Shown here one piece after another: positions 1 through 6,600 of a stretch of 8,016 nt of DNA; within the stretch, counting starts at the first letter, position 1, and each line of letters begins with the position of its first letter. The stretch covers positions 1-8,016 of the forward strand of contig JAISZF010000251.1 of assembly GCA_031269415.1 (NCBI GenBank), given 5' to 3'. The stretch comes from Clostridiales bacterium (GTDB taxonomy: Bacteria > Bacillota > Clostridia > Lachnospirales > WQUN01). The notes under the pieces were generated by a model. That model was not told the DNA's origin and ran no database searches. It saw only the letters and a list, made by a program, of their open reading frames with translations. The translations under genes and the position numbers were made by a program.

Positions 1-299
1 GCGCCATATGCCTTTTCTTCAAAAACCTCTGTGGTTAAAATGAATTTGGCGTTTTTCAGTGCGGTCTGATTCCACCGGCTGTCATAGAACTTCTCCGCCG
101 CCCCACCCTCCGGCGTTTCGTCCGCCTTAAGCGTTTCCAGCGCCTCGGCGGCCACGTTGGAGCTCATATCCAAATCGTAAGCCCTTTGGTTCAGGCGAAT
201 GGACGCTATGAACATCTGAAGGATAAAACCGGAGAGGATCGCGAGTACCGCGGTGGAGATAACAATCTCAAGCAAGGAAAAGCCCGATTCGTTCCTCAT
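1..299 (-). CDS. Type IV prepilin / pseudopilin, N-terminal part (runs off the window)
   Basis: The visible 99 codons start MRNESG and continue FSLLEIVISTAVLAIL, a textbook class III (prepilin) signal: short charged leader, Gly6 before the predicted cleavage, Phe at +1, Glu at +5, then a hydrophobic helix of about 20 residues. After cleavage by a PilD-type peptidase the protein would insert through this helix and assemble into, or prime, a type IV pilus. The helix is followed by a segment of mixed charge (LNQRAYDLDMSS, then AAEALETLKADE) typical of the amphipathic second half of pilin helix 1. The C-terminal globular domain is missing, so major and minor pilin cannot be told apart; the context (last of three small pilin-like genes) favours a minor pilin of PilV type. 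The start ATG overlaps the stop of the preceding gene (ATGA) and has GGAGG five bases upstream, so translation is probably coupled. Confidence 0.88.
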   Translation of the reverse strand, partial: MRNESGFSLLEIVISTAVLAILSGFILQMFIASIRLNQRAYDLDMSSNVAAEALETLKADETPEGGAAEKFYDSRWNQTALKNAKFILTTEVFEEKAYG

Positions 300-823
300 G
301 CCGCCCTCCCGCCCGTATTTCGGCTTCTCAGCAAGGCCGACGAGGAAACGGTTTTCTCCTCCCCGTCGTAAGCGTAGGTAATATAGCTGGTAACGAAACC
401 GTAATTTTGTTCGATTCTAAACCCGTCCACCCGCGCTATGCTGACAGCCGCGCCCCATTGCGGGGAGAGATACGGATCCGACAGGAGTTCCATCAATACA
501 CCGTTATCCCAAAATATCCATGTGTCATAATCCAGATCCGGATCAAGGGGATCACGGTTTTTAAGGAGCAGGGAATCGCCTCCGTTATAATCGTTCCGGG
601 TTACGCTAACCGAATCGGCCATGTCAAACTGCCTGATACGGACATTGACGTAGGAAAGCGCGGTTCTTGCCTCAATCTGGGCGTCTTTGTCCGCGTTCAC
701 CTTCTTGGTGACGCCGCTGCCCGCGAATATTATCAGGTACATCGACATCCCAAAGAAGATCATAAGCGTCATAACCATAATCAACTCTGTTAAACCGCTG
801 CCGCTTTCATCAAAAAAGTCCAT
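296..823 (-). CDS. DUF4860-like prepilin of the type IV pilus operon
   Basis: The protein has 175 residues. The N-terminus is MDFFDESGSGLTELIMVM followed by a hydrophobic stretch to about residue 35, then a soluble domain. Placing the cleavage after Gly8 puts Ser at +1 and Glu13 at +5, the position of the invariant prepilin glutamate; the ESG just before the cut is shared with the next gene. The body (TALSYVNVRIRQFD near 54-67, a Tyr-Asp-Thr-Trp-Ile strand near 99-103, DNGVLMELL near 106-114) resembles from memory the DUF4860 family, which accompanies pilT/pilC in clostridial pilus clusters; this is recall, not a search. The start at 823 is chosen because GAGGTAGG lies just upstream and the reading frame further 5' lies inside the neighbouring gene. 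It begins four bases after that gene's stop. Likely a minor pilin or pilus accessory. Confidence 0.78.
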   Translation of the reverse strand: MDFFDESGSGLTELIMVMTLMIFFGMSMYLIIFAGSGVTKKVNADKDAQIEARTALSYVNVRIRQFDMADSVSVTRNDYNGGDSLLLKNRDPLDPDLDYDTWIFWDNGVLMELLSDPYLSPQWGAAVSIARVDGFRIEQNYGFVTSYITYAYDGEEKTVSSSALLRSRNTGGRAA

Positions 824-827
824 AGGC

Positions 828-1139
828 CTACCTCGGGACAACATATATATTCGGCAAATAGTTGCTGATGCCGTTGAACTCATAGTGAAAATAGAATCTG
901 TCCTCGTTAAAAACAACGCCGTAATTTTTCAGATAATATATCTCTTCCGGAAACGCGCCTTCCAGCGCGTAACATTGAACAGCCGCCTTTCTTATGATTT
1001 CCTCCAGATCTCCCGCCTGTCTGGCCGCGTTATCGGGCGCCGTTCTCATTAACGCGGCTATCGCCAAGCACGCCGCCGCGCCGATTATCAGGATATTCAG
1101 AATCTTGGCCGTCAGATTCAAGTCAAATTGTCTGTTCAT
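828..1139 (-). CDS. Small pilin-like membrane protein of the pilus operon, no prepilin site
   Basis: This 103-residue protein has a polar N-terminus (MNRQFDLNLTAK), one predicted membrane helix at about 13-31 (ILNILIIGAAACLAIAALM) and a soluble C-terminal part outside the membrane. The segment 45-70 (LEEIIRKAAVQCYALEGAFP, then a YYL) resembles the pilin/pseudopilin pattern in which the end of helix 1 carries an Ala-x-x-x-Tyr followed by Gly-x-Tyr/Phe-Pro. Unlike a prepilin it has no Gly before the helix and no +5 Glu, so PilD processing is not expected. I recall similar short proteins next to DUF4860 genes in clostridial pilus clusters but know no name or function. It starts 11 bases after the pilC stop with a modest AAAGG ribosome site about eight bases ahead; the nearby ATG at 1145 closes after two codons. 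Two cysteines (24 in the helix, 56 outside). Confidence 0.82.
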   Translation of the reverse strand: MNRQFDLNLTAKILNILIIGAAACLAIAALMRTAPDNAARQAGDLEEIIRKAAVQCYALEGAFPEEIYYLKNYGVVFNEDRFYFHYEFNGISNYLPNIYVVPR

Positions 1140-1150
1140 AGCATCAGCCT

Positions 1151-2338
1151 TTATCCAATCGCGTTAATGATGCCTATCATAGGCAGCATGACGGAGAGCA
1201 GAATAACGCCGACCACAACGGATAGGATTATTATGAGCGCTGGCTCGACAGTCAACGTTATGCGCTCTATGGCGTGATCAACCTCTTCGTCGAATATCAC
1301 CGCCGATTTTTCCATCATTTCATCCAGTCGCCCCGTCGAATATCCTATGGTCACCAGGCGTATAAACAGCGAAGGGAAGATGTTCATTTCACTTAATACA
1401 TCGTCAAGATCCCCTCCGTTCTTTACTTTTTCAACGGCGTCTGAAAATCGTTTTTCCAGATAGGCGTTGTTTACTAATGTAATAAGTTCCCTCATGGCGC
1501 TAAGCAATTGAACGCCGCTCTTCAGCAATATGGCTAAGCCGCGCGCGTAACGCGACGTTAGAACTCGCGTGTTTACGTACTTGAACACAGGCGCCGAAAT
1601 CTTGAGTCTGTCTAATCTCGCTCTCCCCTTCTCCGTTCGGAGATACGCTGCGGCGATTATTATAATTATTAGAACCGCAATGAGGATCATGGAGGAATAT
1701 TGGCTGATGAAAGCGGCTGCCCTGAAGATGACGGAGGCGCTTAAGGCCATCTCGCCGCCCATAGACTCTAAAGTAGACTCAAACATAGGCAGGATCTTGA
1801 CAATAAGCAGAACAATAATGGCTGCCATCAGGATCGCCAGAACGGCAGGGTAGGAGATAGCGGATTTGAGTTTTCGTTTTATACTGTCTTCCTTGTCAAA
1901 ATGTGTGGAGAGCCTGCTTAAGACATCCTCCAGTGTGCCGCTGATTTCTCCGACGGCAATCAAATTCAGAGGATAAGATCCGAAGATATGCGGATACATG
2001 CCTATGCTCTGGCTGAATGTATAACCTGTGTCCATAAACTGATTTATCTCATTTAATGCCGTGCGCAGATCCTTATTATCTGTCTGTTCCGCAATCAATT
2101 TCAGCCCTTCCGTAATCGATATATGTGAGATAAACACAACAGACATCATCCGGCAAAACACCGCCAGTTCCTTCAGGCTCACACGCCTGTTCCCCACAGT
2201 GCCCGAGGCGAAGATCTCCGCGTTTGTTAATCCCTGCCCCATGAGATATCCCTCCACAGCCTCCCTGCCCGAAGCCCGCCGGGATCCGCTGACCCCGCGC
2301 CCTTCGCTGTCTATGGCTATATAAGTAAATATCCGCAA
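1151..2338 (-). CDS. pilC: Type IV pilus inner-membrane platform protein PilC (GspF family)
   Basis: PilC is the polytopic membrane protein on which the cytoplasmic ATPases act to insert or remove pilins. The 395-residue product has the expected length and two T2SSF repeats, roughly residues 57-180 and 262-385. Each carries the family signature: GEISGTLEDVL at 130-140 and GYSTGRLDEMM at 332-342. Predicted membrane segments lie at about 163-183, 215-233 (a run of Ile) and 364-388. The start is a TTG (MRIFTYIAIDSEG): it has AGGAG eight bases upstream, lying across the pilT stop, and gives the normal PilC N-terminus. An in-frame ATG at 2407 would add 23 residues read from inside pilT with no family likeness, and the ATG at 2346 is in another frame. 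The gene begins four bases after pilT ends, so the two are probably translationally coupled. The UUG start may lower PilC relative to PilT. Confidence 0.95.
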   Translation of the reverse strand: MRIFTYIAIDSEGRGVSGSRRASGREAVEGYLMGQGLTNAEIFASGTVGNRRVSLKELAVFCRMMSVVFISHISITEGLKLIAEQTDNKDLRTALNEINQFMDTGYTFSQSIGMYPHIFGSYPLNLIAVGEISGTLEDVLSRLSTHFDKEDSIKRKLKSAISYPAVLAILMAAIIVLLIVKILPMFESTLESMGGEMALSASVIFRAAAFISQYSSMILIAVLIIIIIAAAYLRTEKGRARLDRLKISAPVFKYVNTRVLTSRYARGLAILLKSGVQLLSAMRELITLVNNAYLEKRFSDAVEKVKNGGDLDDVLSEMNIFPSLFIRLVTIGYSTGRLDEMMEKSAVIFDEEVDHAIERITLTVEPALIIILSVVVGVILLSVMLPMIGIINAIG

Positions 2339-2342
2339 ATCT

Positions 2343-3419
2343 TCATCTCCTGTTAAGAAACTGTTTGAGCAATTGCTGATCCTGCGCGCGCAGGAGCGCT
2401 TCGTCAAGAGAGACGGCGCCTGAGTTTACCAGTTCGGCCAAATCCGACTCCAACAACTGCATGCCTTGCGACTGGCCGGTCTGAATGATACTGTTTACCT
2501 GATAATGCTTGCCTTCGCGTATGAGGTTACGGACAGCGGGGGTTACCACCATAACCTCGCATGCCGCCACCATCCCGGACGCGTCTATGCGAGGCAGCAG
2601 TTGCTGCGACACAACGCCTTCCAGAACAGTCGCCAGTTGGGTGCGGATCTGAGCCTGCTGATCCGTTTCAAAGGCATCCACGATACGATCTATGCTCTTG
2701 GCAGCGCCGATAGTGTGAATGGTGGACAGCACCAGATGACCGGTTTCGGCCGCGGTTAAGGCTATTGAGATTGATTCCGGATCGCGCATCTCGCCGACCA
2801 TGACTACATCCGGATCCTCACGCAGCGCCGCTCGCAGGGCATCGGAGAAGCTGTCCGCGTCGTCGCCTATCTCACGCTGGGTAACTAGGCTGAGTTTATG
2901 CCGGTGCAGATACTCTATCGGGTCTTCTATGGTTAAGATGTGGTATTGATGCGATTCATTAATTCTGTCTATAAGGCTGGCCAGCGTTGTTGACTTTCCG
3001 CTGCCTGTGGCCCCCGCCGCCAGGAATAAGCCCCTTGTTTTAGTTGTAAACCGCTCTATCACTTTGGGCAGCCCCAAACTCTCCAGGCGCGGTATGTCGA
3101 ACGGCAACATACGCACGGCCAACGCGTAAGTCCCGCGCTGCGAATAGATATTAGCGCGGTATCGGCCCAGTCCCGGCTTGGAAAACGAAAAATCCAGAAC
3201 GCGATCTTCTTCAAGTCTCTTTCTCTGACGATCGCTAATCAGACCCTCAATGATAGCGTCAATAGTCCGCGGCAGCAGTTTCTCCGTGCCGATTATCTCT
3301 TTCAGTTTCCCATTGACCCTTATGAGCGGAAGACTGCCGGCGCATATGTGCAGATCCGTGGCGTCCTCCGTCTTCGCTGCTTGAAGCAATTCCACAATAT
3401 AATTCGCATCCATACTCAT
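2343..3419 (-). CDS. pilT: Type IV pilus retraction ATPase PilT
   Basis: PilT is the hexameric cytoplasmic ATPase that depolymerises type IV pili and powers twitching. The 358-residue protein shows every class element: N-terminal PAS-like region (ATDLHICAGSLPLIRVNGKL, about 20-40), Walker A GATGSGKST (136-144), Asp box LTIEDPIEY (162-170), Walker B region PDVVMVGEMRDPES (203-216) and His box TGHLVLSTIHT (226-236). The C-terminal AVRNLIREGK (295-304) is the PilT retraction motif (usual form AIRNLIRE), followed by QTGQSQGMQLLESDL, so it is PilT rather than the PilB assembly ATPase; PilB's zinc-binding cysteines are absent. The start at 3419 has AGGAG seven bases upstream. The ATG at 3437 is rejected because that Shine-Dalgarno would lie inside the coding region. 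First gene of the operon, directly behind the divergent promoter. Confidence 0.96.
   Translation of the reverse strand: MSMDANYIVELLQAAKTEDATDLHICAGSLPLIRVNGKLKEIIGTEKLLPRTIDAIIEGLISDRQRKRLEEDRVLDFSFSKPGLGRYRANIYSQRGTYALAVRMLPFDIPRLESLGLPKVIERFTTKTRGLFLAAGATGSGKSTTLASLIDRINESHQYHILTIEDPIEYLHRHKLSLVTQREIGDDADSFSDALRAALREDPDVVMVGEMRDPESISIALTAAETGHLVLSTIHTIGAAKSIDRIVDAFETDQQAQIRTQLATVLEGVVSQQLLPRIDASGMVAACEVMVVTPAVRNLIREGKHYQVNSIIQTGQSQGMQLLESDLAELVNSGAVSLDEALLRAQDQQLLKQFLNRR
2347..2351 (-). promoter_or_regulatory. Ribosome binding site for the TTG start of pilC
   Basis: AGGAG overlaps the last codons of pilT, two bases ahead of its TGA stop, and lies eight bases before TTG at 2338. No in-frame ATG or GTG is equally well placed, so it decides the pilC start and suggests coupling to pilT translation. 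Confidence 0.78.
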
Positions 3420-3426
3420 ACGGCAG

Positions 3427-3431
3427 CTCCT
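3427..3431 (-). promoter_or_regulatory. Ribosome binding site that fixes the pilT start
   Basis: AGGAG on the minus strand, seven bases before the ATG at 3419. It places the start at that ATG rather than at 3437 (upstream of the site) or 3413 (13 bases away). Confidence 0.75.
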
Positions 3432-3442
3432 ATTCATTATTG

Positions 3443-3471
3443 ATTATATTGTTAACAAAGATTGTTAAAAA
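3443..3471 (-). promoter_or_regulatory. Candidate promoter of the pilus operon
   Basis: A perfect TATAAT box sits at 3448-3443 on the minus strand. At 17-base spacing the -35 position is a weak TTTTTA (3471-3466); a better-looking TTAACA (3468-3463) has only a 14-base spacer. Transcription would begin near 3436, giving a 5' leader of about 17 bases that carries the pilT ribosome site. A strong -10 with a poor -35, overlapped by repeated TTAACAAT, fits a promoter needing an activator; that is inference. Confidence 0.55.
3448..3468. repeat. Duplicated TTAACAAT element with a palindrome, possible operator
   Basis: On the minus strand TTAACAAT occurs twice (3468-3461 and 3455-3448), 13 bases apart start to start with CTTTG between. 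The second copy overlaps the perfect 10-bp palindrome TTGTTAACAA (3449-3458). The element lies between the two divergent promoters and within the -35/spacer region of the pilus promoter, a normal position for an activator or repressor site. No regulator gene is in the window. Confidence 0.5.
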
Positions 3472-3495
3472 AATCTATCCAGATTTTGTATTGCA

Positions 3496-3525
3496 TTGAC
3501 AGAGAAAAAACGCAAAAGCTAGAAT
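3496..3525 (+). promoter_or_regulatory. Sigma-70 type promoter of the vWA adhesin gene
   Basis: TTGACA (3496-3501), an 18-base spacer and TAGAAT (3520-3525) match the housekeeping consensus closely. Transcription would start near 3532, giving a leader of about 28 bases to the ATG at 3560 that contains AGAGAGG (3544-3550). The -10 box lies in a small imperfect inverted repeat (GCTA-GAAT-TAGC, 3518-3529). Confidence 0.65.
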
Positions 3526-3559
3526 TAGCAGCGCGACATAAAAAGAGAGGTCATAAATA

Positions 3560-3640
3560 ATGATGAAAGCAAAGCGAATGGTCAGTGTTTGGTATGTATG
3601 TATGTTATTTTTCAGAATGTTTTCCCCGACGGCGTATGCC
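3560..3640 (+). other. Sec signal peptide of the adhesin
   Basis: The basic start MMKAKR is followed by the hydrophobic VSVWYVCMLFF and a TAYA|AE cut after residue 27. An Arg at 19 interrupts the hydrophobic core, which is unusual, but the cleavage motif is clear. Confidence 0.75.
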
Positions 3641-6600
3641 GCCGAGCGAGTTCAATACGACGACATATATGAGATGACAGCAGACCCATCGACTTCCCGA
3701 TTCGCCGAATACTTCACGCCGGCCACTCTGGATAACGGCCGGCTATGGGCCGATAAATCGGTCAGCGCAAATTCTGAGACATTTTATAACATTGACGGCA
3801 AACCACTGTTAACTGTGGACTCCGAAAAAGACGAATTTCTCGTCACCATGTCGACACTCTCACAGAGTTATACGATTGAGACAGTAGTAGAACCCACAGA
3901 CGCGGTGTTCATAATTGACGTGTCAGCCAGCATGGACATCTATAAACTTGGCAATGTGTCCAGAGCGACGGTAATGGTAGGCGCGCTGAACGACGCGATA
4001 CACACCATCATGGACGCCAATCCGAACAACCGTGTCGCTGTGGTCGCTTACGGCGGGTATGCCTCAAAATCAACAAATTACACCAGAACATACCAAATAT
4101 TGAAATTAGATCACTACGACATAACCGGGGACTATTTTTCCATATCCGGGAATCGGATTACGGTGAATAAGAACATCGGGGATGAGTTTGTTACAAGCCG
4201 GGAAATATCCGTCGAAGGCGGTACGCCCACGCAGCGCGGCATTTACGCCGGCGCGCGGATATTGGCGGAGAACACTGACAAGGAGTTTCAGTTTAAATTA
4301 GAGAGCGGGCGTTTGATCAATCTCACGCGGCAGCCAGCTTTGATACTTCTCTCAGACGGCGACCCCACGTTCGGCTGGAGCAATTACAAGATTGAAGGCA
4401 ATGACACCGACGGCGGCTACGATCGCGGCAACGGCAATCCCAATGTCGGAGACATGGGTATTGACGTACTCACCGTCTCCACCGCCTCCTATTGGAAGCA
4501 GCGCGTACAAGACAACTACTACGGCGGCATATCGGGAAAGAACGTGAAGTTCTATACCATTGGCGTGGGCGTTTCCGGCAATCACGCGCCGTCGGTGCTC
4601 GACCCGGAAACAAACTCGGAAGATAATTCGCAATTATTTCAAAGCGTGACTTACAACATGAAGAGGGTACTCGACATCTTTGTCTCGCCGAACGCGCAGG
4701 TTACCTTCCCTGCGCTCACTATGGGCAGTAACACCAATCGTTCGCTTATCCAGATAAAAAACGAAGACCAATATATTAAAAGCTACGACTACACCGGCGG
4801 TTACTATTCCGCCGACGACCCAGACACGCTGGACGACGCTTTTACAGCGATCGCCTCCGAGATTGTGTCCAAAGGGACATACACCACCGAGGCTGATGTG
4901 GTGAACCCGGACTTTTCCGGTTATCTGATCATGTCGGACGTCATCGGCGAACACATGAAATTCAGATCGCAGAAAGGCGTTTTGTCAGGGGACGACTTAT
5001 ATTACGGCAGGAATTTCGCTCGGAAGATAACGCGGGACAGATCCGGCGAAGATTGGGATTTGTATATGGAAGTTTTCTCCGAGCGTCTTGGCGTCAGCGC
5101 GGAGACGATGGAAGAAATTGTGGAGAACAACATCGCGGGCGGAAGTTTGTACTATAACAGCGACACAGATTTCAGCAACGCGGTTAAATGGTATGCCGAC
5201 GCCGACACCGAATATGTGGGCCAGTATTTTGACTCGGAAGGGAATGTGAATCCGCCTCCGGACGAGGCCTGGAGCGTGGTGGAACTGCGCCCCATCGACG
5301 AAACGGTTTACAATGACGCCGCTGATAAGTATACTAACCTGATTTATTCATATCTCTCGGTAACTACTGCGATTAAGCCGGGAGTGTACGGATTAAAAGG
5401 CCATGCCAGCAGGATTATCCCGATGATAGAAGGCCAGCAGATTGTGCGCTGGTATATCCCCGCCAGTTTGATCCCGCTGCGTACTGTTAGGGAAAAATAT
5501 GATACGGAGAATCCCGACCTTGTTACGGGTTTTGAGGTAAAAGAGACACTGCCCATTCGAATGAGTTACACTGTCGCGCTGGAAGACGGTTTCGATCCGG
5601 CGAGTATTTCGAATGATTATAAGCTGTACAACCGAACCGTCGACGGCGGGTACTATTTTTACTCGAACGATTGGAGATACGGCAGCACAAGCGCCAACGA
5701 CACCACTATCGCGCTGTTTCAGCCGAATAAATCCAACCCGTACTATTATTTCACCGAAGACACGCCGGTCTATGTGAAAAATGGCGACGAATATGAAATT
5801 GCCGGGAGTTACGTTCACGGAACGACTTATTACGTCTTGAAAAAATATTTTGATCAGACGCTGCCGGGGTATCTGGAACAGGATTACGTGTCGGTTGACG
5901 AGAGCGTGACGTCAATTGCGGCAAAGCCGGACGGCACGCCGTATATTCCTATTGGTGAGCATAGAAAAATAAGCAACGTAGCGGTAATGAAAACCAAGAA
6001 CCCGACGGGAACGTACGCCTCCAAGCTGACCGCTACGTTCGCGGACGACGATGAATTCTATCTGCTGGGCAATAACGGCCGGCTTAAGGTGGAACTTACC
6101 GGCATATCCGTAGAAAAGATTTGGCACGGCGAACCTTTGTCTTCCGTATTTGTACAGCTTTACGCCGACGGCGTACCCGTTAGGGAACCGGTGGAACTGA
6201 ATGAGGGAAATGATTGGAAAGCCGGTTGGACGGAACTGCTGAAATATAGCGCGGCTAAGGACGCGAATGATACGGTATCGCTGATTCAGTATAATATTCT
6301 GGAGGGAACGGTGACCGACGGAGTATTCACTCCATACGACACGGAGAAGAATTCACTGACGGGATACAGGGTTGAATACACACATCCACAATGGGATGAA
6401 ATCTCCAATACATGGTCAAACGCGGCAGTCACCAATATTCAGGAAAATTCACTTACTATCGCAAAGAAGATTGTCGGACTGCCACCCGAGGAGTATCCGT
6501 ACACCCTTGAGTTTACAGTTGTGGGAACAGATGAATCAGAGAAAACGATCTTTAACGAAACAATACAATTCAGCGAATTTACCGACGGAAAATATATTCT

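Noticed and set aside
407..793. 128-codon plus-strand ORF over the prepilin gene
   Set aside because: It is antisense to the DUF4860-like gene, has no recognisable domain, and the minus strand there shows clear pilin features and ribosome sites.
824..916. Upstream extension of the DUF4860-like gene to an ATG at 916
   Set aside because: It would overlap the coding region of the small membrane protein and put 31 non-conserved residues before the prepilin leader; the start at 823 has a good ribosome site.
687..1052. 121-codon plus-strand ORF
   Set aside because: Spans two well-supported minus-strand genes; no motif or ribosome site supports it.
2339..2407. Longer pilC start at ATG 2407
   Set aside because: The extra 23 residues are read from within pilT and do not look like a PilC N-terminus; the TTG at 2338 has ideal AGGAG spacing.
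3420..3437. Longer pilT start at ATG 3437
   Set aside because: The AGGAG lies downstream of this ATG and is correctly placed for 3419; no ribosome site precedes 3437, and a transcript from the TATAAT box would start almost at it.
3445..3470. TTAACAAT repeats as a CRISPR or transposon end
   Set aside because: Only two 8-base copies with a 5-base gap; no array, no target duplication and no transposase.
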